Shown here one piece after another: positions 10,015 to 19,334 of a stretch of DNA of 64,000 nt (the stretch's first letter is position 1; every line of letters starts with the position of its first letter). The DNA comes from Candidatus Tepidiaquacellales bacterium UBA2330. GTDB taxonomy: Bacteria; Bacteroidota; Ignavibacteria; Tepidaquicellales; Tepidaquicellaceae. The stretch spans positions 21,104 through 85,103 of the forward strand of contig DDUU01000045.1 in the NCBI GenBank assembly GCA_002344965.1. The letters run 5' to 3'. A program made the position numbers and the translations under genes. Under the pieces are notes generated by a model. It did not search any database and had not been told where the DNA came from. It saw nothing but the letters and a program-made list of their open reading frames with translations.

Positions 10015-10313
10015 GTAATTAAAAAAGTGTAAGGTAGAAATAATTGAGATTTGGTGTATGAGGCAGGTTTTGGTTTCTTCTGGGGAAAAACCGTTTAAAC
10101 GGTTTTTCCCCACTGACACCTTCTCCTGTTTCTAATAATCCATTCCTCCAATTTTATCCCGCGAAGACTTACTAACACCCCCACCCCCTTTATTATCACT
10201 TGTAACACTCGCTTAATAAAGTTATTTTGTATACTTTAATATCTGAAATGCCTCCCGATTTATTTTACCAGTTACTGATTTAACAATTTTAAAACCCCAA
10301 TAAAATTTTATTT
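10015..10313. other. Intergenic region with C-rich tract and palindrome
   Basis: This 299-bp gap holds a perfect 32-bp palindrome (10081-10112) and a C-rich stretch near 10165-10190. No gene or clear promoter is visible. Confidence 0.5.
10081..10112. repeat. Perfect 32-bp palindrome
   Basis: The left arm TGGGGAAAAACCGTTT (10081-10096) is followed without spacer by its exact reverse complement, centred on GTTTAAAC. It lies 67 bp after the first M3 peptidase stop. A short CCG/CGG core flanked by A5 and T5 could act as a bidirectional terminator; a protein-binding site is the alternative. Confidence 0.6.
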
Positions 10314-12167
10314 TTGAAAAATTTATTATTTAATAAAAAATTAAGAAATATTGCCATCATTGCACACGTTGATCACGGTAAAACTACTCTTGTCGACCAT
10401 ATGTTCAGACAAAGCGGTATGTTCCGTGAAAATCAGGAAGTAACCGAAAGACTTATGGACAGTATGGATCTTGAAAAAGAAAGAGGAATTACTATTGCCG
10501 CTAAAAACTGTTCCGTAACCTGGGGTGATACAAAAATAAATATTCTTGATACCCCCGGTCACGCTGATTTCGGAGGCGAAGTGGAAAGAGCCCTTATGAT
10601 GGTCGACGGAGTTATTCTCCTTGTTGACGCTTCCGAAGGTCCTCTTCCTCAAACAAGATTTGTCCTGAAAAAAGCCCTTGAGTCTGATCTGAAAATCATT
10701 GTAGTCGTGAACAAAATTGACAGAAAGGACGCAAGACCTCAGGAAGTGCTTAATGAAGTTTATGATCTTTTCATTGACCTTGACGCTAATGAAGAGCAGA
10801 TTGAATTTCCTGTGCTCTATGCTGTCGGAAGAGACGGCATTGCTCAGAAAAATCTCAGCGATAAAGGAAAAGATCTTTCTGTTCTCTTTGAAACAATTAT
10901 TGAAGAAATTCATCCTCCGTCCTTTGATCCGGATGAACCTTTTCAAATGCTCGTTGCTGATCTGGATTATTCCGATTATGTCGGAAGACTTGCAATCGGT
11001 AAGATTACTAACGGTGTGATCAGAAAAAATGATGAACTTGTCTGCATTAACGAGAATGGTGATGCGCTGCCATTAAAAATATCAAAATTACAGATTTACG
11101 ACGGTGTCAATTTTAAGGAATCTGAAATTGTTGAAGCAGGTGATATAGCTATACTTGCAGGCATTGAGGATGTTCATATCGGAGATACTGTCTGTAATAA
11201 AGAATCTCCAAAAGCTCTTAAAAGAATAGCAGTTGATGAACCGACGATCTCTATGAAGTTTTCAATAAATACTTCTCCGCTTTCCGGCAGAGAAGGAAAA
11301 ATTGTTCAGTCAAATAAAATCAGAGAACGGCTTATGAAAGAAACTCTGAGTAATGTCGGTCTGAAAGTAGAAGATACAAACGAAGGAGATAGTTTCATTG
11401 TCAAAGGCAGAGGTGAATTTCAAATGGTAATACTTATTGAAACAATGAGAAGAGAAGGATTTGAACTAAGCGTCGGAAGACCGCAGGTTATTTTTAAGAA
11501 AAAGGATGGAAAGCTGTTAGAGCCGATAGAACACTTATTTATAGATTGCGATGAAAATTTTGTCGGCGTAATTTCCGAAAAACTTTCAAAGCGAAAGGGC
11601 AGAATGATCAATCTCGTTAACCACGGTACCGGAAGGGTGAGAGTAGAGTTTTCTATTCCTTCAAGATCACTGATCGGTTACAGAAATGAATTTCTTACGG
11701 ACACTCGCGGCACAGGAATAATGAATTCTTATCTGCAGGGTTATGAAGAACACAGAGGTGAATTTCCTGCAAGATTAACCGGCTCTCTTGTTTCTGACAG
11801 AATGGGAGAGGCATTATCTTATTCTCTCTATAATCTTGAGCCCAGAGGAACTTTGTTTTGTGTTCCGAATGATGTTGTTTATGAAGGAATGATAGTCGGC
11901 GAACATAATAGAGATAATGATCTTGATGTTAATCCTACCAAAGGTAAAAAGCTGTCTAATATGAGAGCTTCAGGAAAAGATGAAAGTATGATCCTTACGC
12001 CTGTTGTTCCTATGACACTGGAAAAAGCCATAGATTTTATAAAAGATGATGAACTTGTAGAAGTAACTCCGAAAACTATAAGATTAAGAAAAGCAATATT
12101 ATCTTCACAGACTAGACATACCAACAGAGGTAAAGCATTTCAGAAATTAACAGAAGCAGTACAATAA
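10314..12167 (+). CDS. typA: Translational GTPase TypA/BipA
   Basis: TypA is a ribosome-associated GTPase of the EF-G/LepA family involved in 50S assembly and stress growth. G-motifs are clear at the N-terminus: HVDHGKTTL (G1), RGITIAAKN (G2 region), DTPGHADFG (G3), NKIDR (G4). EF-G-like domains II, III and V follow, then the BipA-specific C-terminal domain. Length of 617 aa is typical. The start is TTG in an AT-rich context. A small ferredoxin-like gene begins only 4 bp after the stop, so the two are probably co-translated. Confidence 0.96.
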   Translation: MKNLLFNKKLRNIAIIAHVDHGKTTLVDHMFRQSGMFRENQEVTERLMDSMDLEKERGITIAAKNCSVTWGDTKINILDTPGHADFGGEVERALMMVDGVILLVDASEGPLPQTRFVLKKALESDLKIIVVVNKIDRKDARPQEVLNEVYDLFIDLDANEEQIEFPVLYAVGRDGIAQKNLSDKGKDLSVLFETIIEEIHPPSFDPDEPFQMLVADLDYSDYVGRLAIGKITNGVIRKNDELVCINENGDALPLKISKLQIYDGVNFKESEIVEAGDIAILAGIEDVHIGDTVCNKESPKALKRIAVDEPTISMKFSINTSPLSGREGKIVQSNKIRERLMKETLSNVGLKVEDTNEGDSFIVKGRGEFQMVILIETMRREGFELSVGRPQVIFKKKDGKLLEPIEHLFIDCDENFVGVISEKLSKRKGRMINLVNHGTGRVRVEFSIPSRSLIGYRNEFLTDTRGTGIMNSYLQGYEEHRGEFPARLTGSLVSDRMGEALSYSLYNLEPRGTLFCVPNDVVYEGMIVGEHNRDNDLDVNPTKGKKLSNMRASGKDESMILTPVVPMTLEKAIDFIKDDELVEVTPKTIRLRKAILSSQTRHTNRGKAFQKLTEAVQ

Positions 12168-12171
12168 TAAT

Positions 12172-12522
12172 ATGAGTTCAAAATCACTTGAGGAAAAAGT
12201 AGAAAAGTTAGCGCTGGGTAAAATTAAGAGACATATTTTTCTATGCTGTGATCAGGCAAAAGATAAATGCTGTGAATATAATGAAGGTATGAAATCATGG
12301 GAATATCTTAAGGACAGACTTAAAGAACTTGGTCTAACTAATGAAGGCGGTATTAACAGAACTAAAGCTAATTGTCTCAGGATCTGCATGGACGGTCCAA
12401 TAGCTGTCGTCTATCCTGAAGGCATCTGGTACAGAAACTGCACTCCGGAAGTGCTTGAAAGAATTATTACGGAACATTTAATTAACGGAAATCCGGTTGA
12501 AGAATTCAGAATCAAAATTTAA
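12172..12522 (+). CDS. Thioredoxin-like [2Fe-2S] ferredoxin domain protein
   Basis: This small cytoplasmic protein (116 aa) matches the thioredoxin-fold (2Fe-2S) ferredoxin family. It has an N-terminal HIFLCCDQAKDKCC segment and a second cysteine pair in NCLRICMDGP, followed by VVYPEGIWY, the expected ligand layout for one [2Fe-2S] cluster. Extra adjacent cysteines (CC twice) leave the exact ligands uncertain. It starts 4 bp after typA and ends 39 bp before the second M3 peptidase gene, so it sits in their transcription unit. The redox partner is unknown. Confidence 0.85.
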   Translation: MSSKSLEEKVEKLALGKIKRHIFLCCDQAKDKCCEYNEGMKSWEYLKDRLKELGLTNEGGINRTKANCLRICMDGPIAVVYPEGIWYRNCTPEVLERIITEHLINGNPVEEFRIKI

Positions 12523-12561
12523 AATTATTGTTTAAAAAAATATCTGAAAGGAAAATTTATT

Positions 12562-14268
12562 TTGAAGTTAAAATTTAATGAGTTTGAATATAAGCGTCCT
12601 GATATTAATTCAATTGAAAATGATTTTAATGAATTACTGAAGGAGTTCAGGAATGCTTCTGATGCGGAAATGCAATATTCGGTTATGAAAAAAATCAATA
12701 ACGTCAGGAAAGATTATGAATCAATGAGCAGAATTGCTTCAATAAGATTTACTGTTGATACTTCGGATAAATTTTATGAAGAAGAACATGATTTTTTTGA
12801 TGAGATCGGACCGGTTTATTCCGGACTTGTAAAAAGTTTTTATGCAGAGCTTATCAGTTCTCCATTCAGGAATGAGCTTGAGAAATTATGCGGAAATCAT
12901 ATTTTCAAAATAGCTGAAGTATCGGTAAAAACATTTAAGCCTGAAATAATAGAAGATCTGAAAAAAGAAAATCAGCTTGTCTCCAGATATGTAAGACTCA
13001 TTGCTTCTGCCAGGATAGAATTTGATGGAGAAGACAGAAATATCGCGGGTATGGACCCATTCATGCAGTCTGATAACAGGGAGATAAGAAAAAAAGCTTA
13101 TGATGCTAAATGGAATTTCTTTACTGAAAATGAAAATGAAATTGATCTGATTTATGACGAGCTTGTAAAAGTGCGGACCAAAATAGCCCGCAAACTGGGA
13201 TATGAAAATTATATTCAGCTTGGATATGACAGATTAAAAAGAACAGGATATACTAGCGATGAAATTTCAAATTTCCGTAAAGATATTAAAGAATATTTAG
13301 TGCCTTTTACACAGGAACTGAAGGAGCTTCAGAAAAAAAGAATCGGGCTGGATAAGCTTTATTACTATGATGAAGAATATAATTTCAAAAACGGAAACCC
13401 GAAACCTAAAGGCTCTCCTGACTGGATAGTTGAGAAAGCAAAGATAATGTATGATAAATTATCCCCGGAAACAAATGAATTTTTTAATTTCATGATCGAA
13501 CATGATGTCATGGATCTGTATAACAGAAAGAATAAATCCGCCGGAGGTTATTGTTCATTTATTCAGAAATATCAGACACCTTTCATTTTTGCAAATATGA
13601 ACGGAACAGATCATGATATTAAAGTGCTTACACATGAAGCAGGTCATGCATTTCAGGCTTATGAAAGCAGAGGTTTTGAAATTCCCGAATATCAGCATCC
13701 TACTCTTGAAGCGTGTGAGATTCATTCCATGAGTATGGAATTTATAACCTGGCCCTGGATGGATCTTTTCTTCAGGGAAGACACTGAGAAATTTTTATTT
13801 TCTCACCTTAATAAAGCGCTGTCATTTATTCCATACGGCGTAACAGTAGATGAATATCAGCATTTTGTATATTCCAATCCTGAAGTTTCGCCCGATGAGA
13901 GAAAATCCGCTTGGAGAGAGATCGAAAAAAAATATATGCCTCACAAAAATTATGAAGGCAATGACTTTCTTGAGAGGGGAGGCTACTGGTTTGCGCAGGG
14001 TCATATTTTCAGAATGCCATTTTACTATATTGATTATTGTCTGGCTCAGATCTGTGCTCTGCAGTTCTGGATAAAATGCAATCATGACAGAGATATTGCA
14101 TGGAAGGATTATCTGGATCTTTGTAAACAAGGCGGAAGCAAGTCTTTCCTCGAACTGATCAAAGTCGCAAAAATTGAATCGCCTTTCGAGAAAAATATCG
14201 TAAAATCAATTGTCAGTTATTCTGAGAACTGGATTGAAAGTGTCAGTAAAGAATATGAACCCGTATAA
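12562..14268 (+). CDS. M3 family oligoendopeptidase (second paralogue)
   Basis: This is a second zinc oligopeptidase of 568 aa. HEAGH is at residues 358-362 and EACEIHSMSMEF supplies the third zinc ligand. The C-terminal FYYIDYCLAQ block is shared with the gene at 8308, showing common descent. The start is TTG with only a weak purine stretch (GAAAGGAAAA) upstream. Its position behind typA and the ferredoxin-like gene suggests one operon. Whether the two paralogues differ in specificity cannot be told from sequence. Confidence 0.93.
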   Translation: MKLKFNEFEYKRPDINSIENDFNELLKEFRNASDAEMQYSVMKKINNVRKDYESMSRIASIRFTVDTSDKFYEEEHDFFDEIGPVYSGLVKSFYAELISSPFRNELEKLCGNHIFKIAEVSVKTFKPEIIEDLKKENQLVSRYVRLIASARIEFDGEDRNIAGMDPFMQSDNREIRKKAYDAKWNFFTENENEIDLIYDELVKVRTKIARKLGYENYIQLGYDRLKRTGYTSDEISNFRKDIKEYLVPFTQELKELQKKRIGLDKLYYYDEEYNFKNGNPKPKGSPDWIVEKAKIMYDKLSPETNEFFNFMIEHDVMDLYNRKNKSAGGYCSFIQKYQTPFIFANMNGTDHDIKVLTHEAGHAFQAYESRGFEIPEYQHPTLEACEIHSMSMEFITWPWMDLFFREDTEKFLFSHLNKALSFIPYGVTVDEYQHFVYSNPEVSPDERKSAWREIEKKYMPHKNYEGNDFLERGGYWFAQGHIFRMPFYYIDYCLAQICALQFWIKCNHDRDIAWKDYLDLCKQGGSKSFLELIKVAKIESPFEKNIVKSIVSYSENWIESVSKEYEPV

Positions 14269-14352
14269 TTTTTTGAAATATTCTAAAGTACTGAAATGAC
14301 TTTAAAAATTTTTTAAACGGATTATAAATACATACCGATTAAAATTTAATTA

Positions 14353-15255
14353 ATGAAAAAGATTTTAAATTACAGGGTTTTACTCTATTACAAGTATGTT
14401 CATATAGAAGATCATGAATCTTACGCAAAACAACATATGAAATTCTGCTCTTCACTCGGATTAAAAGGAAGAATCCTTATCGCTGAAGAAGGTATTAACG
14501 GCACCGTCTCAGGAACTGCAGAGCAGACAAACGCATACATTTATGCAATGAGAATGGATACGAGATTTAAAGATATGGTTTTTAAAATTGATGAAGCGGA
14601 GGAACATGCATTTAAAAAACTCTATGTAAGACCTAAGAAAGAAATTGTTACAATGAATCTGGAAAACGACCTTAACCCGAATCAGATAACCGGTAAGCGT
14701 CTGAAGCCGGCGGAATTTCTGGAAGCAATGAAAGAAGAAAATGTTCTGATTGTGGATGTAAGAAATGATTATGAGTATGATATCGGACATTTTAAAAATG
14801 CTGTAAGACCTGATGTTAAAAATTTTAAACAGTTTCCGGAGTGGGCAAAAAAAAATAAGGAGCTTTTAAAAAATAAAAAAATTCTTGCTTACTGTACAGG
14901 CGGTGTCAGATGTGAAAAATTTTCAGGGTATCTTGTAAGGGAAGGTTTTACTAATGTGAATCAGCTTAAAGGAGGAATAATAGCATACTCAAAACATCCG
15001 GATACAAAAGGAAGTTTGTTTGAAGGAAAATGTTATGTCTTTGATGAAAGAATAGCTGTCGATGTGAATTTTGCTGAAGGCACTATGATAGTCGGAAAGT
15101 GTTTTCATTGCGGAAGTCCAAGCGACAGATATGTAAACTGCGCTAACCTAAGCTGCCATACTCAGTTTCTCTGCTGTGACAATTGTGAAGAAAAAACGGT
15201 AAAGACCTGCTCCGAAAAATGCAGGGATGTGGTTGACCTGTATATTAAAATTTAA
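14353..15255 (+). CDS. trhO: tRNA uridine(34) hydroxylase TrhO (UPF0176, rhodanese fold)
   Basis: TrhO makes 5-hydroxyuridine at the wobble position of tRNA using oxygen. The protein has the characteristic N-terminal domain (KGRILIAEEGINGT), a rhodanese domain with VDVRNDYE, and the active-site loop YCTGGVRCEK with catalytic Cys181. Residues about 255-290 are cysteine-rich (CFHCGS, CANLSC, CCDNCEEK, CSEKC), the zinc-binding tail found in many members. Length (300 aa) fits the family. ATG start without Shine-Dalgarno. The downstream convergent gene is separated by a heptamer repeat tract. Confidence 0.93.
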   Translation: MKKILNYRVLLYYKYVHIEDHESYAKQHMKFCSSLGLKGRILIAEEGINGTVSGTAEQTNAYIYAMRMDTRFKDMVFKIDEAEEHAFKKLYVRPKKEIVTMNLENDLNPNQITGKRLKPAEFLEAMKEENVLIVDVRNDYEYDIGHFKNAVRPDVKNFKQFPEWAKKNKELLKNKKILAYCTGGVRCEKFSGYLVREGFTNVNQLKGGIIAYSKHPDTKGSLFEGKCYVFDERIAVDVNFAEGTMIVGKCFHCGSPSDRYVNCANLSCHTQFLCCDNCEEKTVKTCSEKCRDVVDLYIKI

Positions 15256-15431
15256 ACCCATACGCTCTAACAATTTATCCCTTCCTGCTTATCAAAATTA
15301 TTTTAAGATTATTTATCTATGTAAAACTAATTCCCGATTTTTGAAAATAATTCTTCAAATTCCAGAATTTGAAAAACCATGTAAAGTGATTCATTATTAA
15401 GAATTCATATTGGGTAATTCGAAATTCAATA

Positions 15432-15508
15432 TTCGTAACTCGTAATTCGTAACTCGTAACTCGTAACTCGTAATTCGTAACTCGTAATTCGTAACTCGTA
15501 ATTCGTAA
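15432..15508. repeat. Heptamer tandem repeat, 11 copies of YTCGTAA
   Basis: Eleven consecutive 7-bp units, alternating irregularly between TTCGTAA and CTCGTAA, end exactly where the stop codon of the minus-strand flavoprotein gene lies (15509). The tract lies between two convergent genes. The preceding AATTCGAAATT is repeated near 59694. Confidence 0.95.
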
Positions 15509-16702
15509 TTAACAATGTTTTCCCGCCGCTACTCCCGATGACCAAGCCCATTGAAAATTGTAACCTCCGAGCCATCCTGTAACATCTGTTGCTTCGCCAA
15601 TAAAGTAAAGCCCTTTTACTTTTTTTGATTCCATGGTTTTGGATGAAAGCTCAGACGTATCAATACCTCCTGCTGTCACTTCCGCTTTTTCGTAACCTTC
15701 CGTTCCCGACGGTATTAGTTTCCAGTTATGGATTTTATCTGATATGTATTTTATTTCTTTCCCGGAATATTGATTTATGGGTTTTGATGAAAAATATTTT
15801 CCGGTAAAGGTATCAGCAAATCGTTTTGGTAATAAAGCTGAAAGGAAATTGGAAAGCAGAATTTTGCTACCTGTATTTTCTGAAAACAATTTCAGCAGAT
15901 CAATATCAGGAAGAAGGTCTACTTCGAATGCTGCTAATTTATTACAATTGTCTGCAAAATTATCATTCAGATAAGAAGATATCTGAAGTATTGCAGGACC
16001 GCTGAGCCCTTTATGGGTAAATAAAATATTTTCCCTGAATTTAATTTTCCCTTTTGAGACGGAACAGTCCACCGATACACCGCTGATTCCGGAAAATTCT
16101 TTCCATTCTTTTTCATTAAACCTGAGAGGCACCAGTGCCGGAAAAGTGTTACAGATTTTAATTTTAAACTGTTCGGCAACTCTGTACGCAAGATCTGTCG
16201 CTCCTATTTTCGGAATGGATAATCCTCCCGATGCAATAATTAAAGACGAGCATGAGTAATTTTGATAAGATGACTTAATTTCGAATCTGCCGTTGTGATT
16301 TATCTCAGTAATTCTGCAGTCAGTTATAATTTTAACCCCGTATTTTTTGCATTCATCGGACAGCATTTTAAGAATTTCCCTGGAGCTTCCGTCGCAAAAA
16401 AGCTGACCAAGCTTTTTTTCATGGTAACTTATTCCGTATTCAGAAACTAATTCTATAAAATCCTCCGGCGTATAACCTGCAAGTGCGGATTTACAAAATT
16501 CAGGATTTCCGGAAATAAAATTTTCATAAGACACTATTCTGTTAGTGAAATTACATCTGCCGCCTCCGGAAATCAGAATTTTCTTACCCGGTTTTTCGGA
16601 AAGTTCGAGTACCGAGACTGTTCTTCCTCTTTTACCTGCTGCAGCAGCGCACATCATACCGGCAGCGCCTGCTCCGATTATTAATACATCAACCTCTTTC
16701 AA
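15509..16702 (-). CDS. HI0933/YhiN-family FAD-dependent oxidoreductase
   Basis: This is a flavoprotein of the HI0933 (YhiN, 'aminoacetone oxidase family') group. The dinucleotide-binding motif GAGAAGMM is at the N-terminus, followed by the family signature KILISGGGRCNFTN, and the C-terminus has GYNFQWAWSSG. Length is 397 aa. There is no signal peptide, so it should be cytoplasmic. Its physiological reaction is not established for the family. It is divergent from the MutS-like gene at 16769, with a 66-bp AT-rich shared upstream region. Confidence 0.9.
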   Translation of the reverse strand: MKEVDVLIIGAGAAGMMCAAAAGKRGRTVSVLELSEKPGKKILISGGGRCNFTNRIVSYENFISGNPEFCKSALAGYTPEDFIELVSEYGISYHEKKLGQLFCDGSSREILKMLSDECKKYGVKIITDCRITEINHNGRFEIKSSYQNYSCSSLIIASGGLSIPKIGATDLAYRVAEQFKIKICNTFPALVPLRFNEKEWKEFSGISGVSVDCSVSKGKIKFRENILFTHKGLSGPAILQISSYLNDNFADNCNKLAAFEVDLLPDIDLLKLFSENTGSKILLSNFLSALLPKRFADTFTGKYFSSKPINQYSGKEIKYISDKIHNWKLIPSGTEGYEKAEVTAGGIDTSELSSKTMESKKVKGLYFIGEATDVTGWLGGYNFQWAWSSGVAAGKHC

Positions 16703-16768
16703 GTTTAATCATTAATTCAATTAAATTTCTTTCGTATAAATTAAGAAATATAAAATTTATATTTAATT

Positions 16769-18580
16769 ATGAATTCATATGAGAGCAGGTTGAATCACCT
16801 GCTTAACCTTTCCGCTAAAATTAATGAAAGAATTGATTATTTGTTATTGAAAAGTAATAAATACTCTTTCAGAAGGCTTTGGATATTTTTAGCCGGATTA
16901 ATCTTAACAATTATTCTTTTAAATTTTAATTCAGCAGCAGGATTAATTGCTGCTGTTATATCACTTATCATATTTGCCGTGACAGTCCATTTTCATAACA
17001 GACTTCTCCAGTCAGTAAGAAAATTTTCATTTTTTAAAAAACTGCAGGATGAGAATATCGCAAGGATGAAAGTTGACTGGTCAGGTATTCCTGAAAATAT
17101 TAATATTATATTGCCGGAAGAGTCATCTACTTTTAAAGACCTGGACCTTACCGGGAGTAAATCTCTTCACCGGCTGCTGGATACATCAGTTTCAATGGAA
17201 GGCAGCGGTAAGCTTGCAAAACATATTTCTCAGTTTTCACCTGATGTAAAGTTAATTAATAGAAATCAGAAAATAGTAAAGGAGCTTTCCGTTAAGAAAA
17301 GATTCAGGGATAAACTTATACTAAAAGCCCGTCTTATATCATTAAAACCGCTGAGCGGCAGCGACATTTTGAAGTGGATTAAAAAAACTGAGCATACGAC
17401 TGTTCCGGATTTTTTAATCCCGGTTTCCTTTATATTTATTTTCACATTCATTACGCTTTTCATTTTATACAGTCTTGGAATAACAGGTAATATCTGGTTT
17501 GCAGTGTTTCTGATGTATTTGATTTTTTACGGAAAATATCAGAAGCAGGTATCTTCAGTGTTTGAAGAGTCTGCATTGTTAAGTGATCAGGTAAGGAAAT
17601 TTTCCGTTCTGATTCAAATGATAGAAAAATATAAGTTTGATGATAACGGTAAGACTTCTGAATTTCTTGAAATTTTTAAAGCAGAAAATGAAGGAGCTTC
17701 TGATGAACTGAAAAAATTAGAAAGATTAATTGCCTTTGTCAGACTAAGAGAAAATCCTGTTTACAGATTAATATTTAATTTATTACTTCCATATGATTTT
17801 ATACTCTGTAAAAAATTGCTGACCTTAATTTCTGATATTGAACACAAGCTGCCTCTATGGCTGGAAAAATTTTATGAACTGGAATGTCTAATTTCACTGG
17901 CAAATTTCACTTACCTGAATCCGGATTACTGTTTTCCTGATTTCGAAACAGGAAACGAAAATACCTTTGAAATTAAAAACTGCGGACATCCTTTACTTGT
18001 AAGAAATAAAAAGATATGTAATGATTTCGCTTTTGAAAATTCAGGGATAATCCTGATAACCGGATCCAACATGTCCGGCAAAAGCACATTTCTCAAAACT
18101 ATCGGCATTAATCATTGTCTCGCTAATGCAGGAGCGCCGGTAAATGCAGATCTATTCAGAAGCTCAGTATATAATTTATTCACATGTATAAAGGTGAATG
18201 ATTCAGTTTCGGACGGTATTTCTTATTTTTATGCTGAAGTCAAACGGCTTAAGGAGCTGATCGACGATTTAAATAATTCTAAAGGCAGAAAAATATTTTT
18301 TCTGATTGATGAAATATTTAAAGGCACTAATAATAAGGAAAGACTGACAGGAAGCCGGGAATTTATAAAATTTCTGTCAGGTCAAAAATGCGCAGGATTT
18401 ATCAGTACACATGATCTTGAACTTGTAAATCTTTCACAGGAAAATTTCAATGTAACGAATTTTCATTTCAGGGAAGAAATAATCAATAATGAAATGATTT
18501 TTGATTATAAGATTCATCCGGGTCCGTGTCCGACAACAAATGCTTTAAAAATAATGAAAATTGCCGGTCTTCCAGTATGA
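16769..18580 (+). CDS. MutS-like membrane-anchored ATPase
   Basis: This protein has a MutS-family C-terminal ATPase domain but lacks MutS mismatch-recognition domains. Walker A is GSNMSGKST (432-440), Walker B ends FFLIDE (Asp514-Glu515), and a STHD motif follows. Two hydrophobic hairpins (about residues 36-76 and 213-250) predict membrane anchoring. This architecture is common in Bacteroidetes-type genomes and annotated 'MutS-related'; its role is not known and need not be mismatch repair. ATG start with no Shine-Dalgarno. Confidence 0.85.
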   Translation: MNSYESRLNHLLNLSAKINERIDYLLLKSNKYSFRRLWIFLAGLILTIILLNFNSAAGLIAAVISLIIFAVTVHFHNRLLQSVRKFSFFKKLQDENIARMKVDWSGIPENINIILPEESSTFKDLDLTGSKSLHRLLDTSVSMEGSGKLAKHISQFSPDVKLINRNQKIVKELSVKKRFRDKLILKARLISLKPLSGSDILKWIKKTEHTTVPDFLIPVSFIFIFTFITLFILYSLGITGNIWFAVFLMYLIFYGKYQKQVSSVFEESALLSDQVRKFSVLIQMIEKYKFDDNGKTSEFLEIFKAENEGASDELKKLERLIAFVRLRENPVYRLIFNLLLPYDFILCKKLLTLISDIEHKLPLWLEKFYELECLISLANFTYLNPDYCFPDFETGNENTFEIKNCGHPLLVRNKKICNDFAFENSGIILITGSNMSGKSTFLKTIGINHCLANAGAPVNADLFRSSVYNLFTCIKVNDSVSDGISYFYAEVKRLKELIDDLNNSKGRKIFFLIDEIFKGTNNKERLTGSREFIKFLSGQKCAGFISTHDLELVNLSQENFNVTNFHFREEIINNEMIFDYKIHPGPCPTTNALKIMKIAGLPV

Positions 18581-18777
18581 GTTAATTTTTAAACCCGGCA
18601 TTTTTCCGGCTTAATAAAATCATATTTAGTTTTAGTATTAAATGTTAAATTATATCAAACAATTTCATCTTGAGCATACGATTTTTCATTATAACAATTC
18701 ACAGAATTAATTTTATCCGCGAATATAAATTATGAATAAAATTATTACAGATTCTATTAATCTCAAAAAATTTTATT

Positions 18778-19266
18778 ATGGATACAACATTAAAAGATGA
18801 AGTCAGAAAAATAACAGATAAGATTATTGAAATCAGAAGATCAAAAGGTGATGAAAACCTTGAACTTGAAATAACTGAGAATTCAGCTAAATTTAAAGAG
18901 CTGATTACGGATCATATAATTCCTATGGTAAAAGAAACAAACATGATCATCGGAAGATCAGGATGTTCGATGAATTACTATTCGAATGAACTTGCAGTAA
19001 TACGGGATCCGAAGAAGAGAATTTTCATTCAGATTCTCTTTTATCCGTACGGGCACAGTAAAATTACGCTTGGCGTTAATGCTCCGTTTCTTCAGTTCGC
19101 ATACAGTCCTGTAAAAGAAAATATTAAGATCACGCAGAAACTTTCCATTAAATCAGATGAACCGCGGATTAAAATTGACGAAATTGAAATTAACGACATG
19201 GTTAAGGAAAAAATCGACAGGTATTTTCTTGATTTTCTAAATGAGACCATAGTTTACAATAAATGA
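18778..19266 (+). CDS. Hypothetical protein, 162 aa
   Basis: I do not recognise a family. The protein is soluble, without signal peptide or membrane segment. The N-terminal third is charged and helical-looking (KDEVRKITDKIIEIRRSKGDENL); the middle alternates hydrophobic and polar residues as in a beta-rich domain (IFIQILFYPYGHSKITLGV); the end is helical. Codon use resembles the neighbouring housekeeping genes, so it is likely real. It lies alone between the MutS-like gene and the C25 peptidase gene. Confidence 0.65.
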   Translation: MDTTLKDEVRKITDKIIEIRRSKGDENLELEITENSAKFKELITDHIIPMVKETNMIIGRSGCSMNYYSNELAVIRDPKKRIFIQILFYPYGHSKITLGVNAPFLQFAYSPVKENIKITQKLSIKSDEPRIKIDEIEINDMVKEKIDRYFLDFLNETIVYNK

Positions 19267-19334
19267 TCATCAGCGCTATAAATTGTAAATTAGTTTTTCT
19301 GTCAAACTAAAGATAATATTTAAAAAAATTTATA

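Noticed and set aside
18590..18615. CCGG...CCGG hairpin after the MutS-like gene as a terminator
   Set aside because: Only four self-complementary base pairs and no proper T-run.
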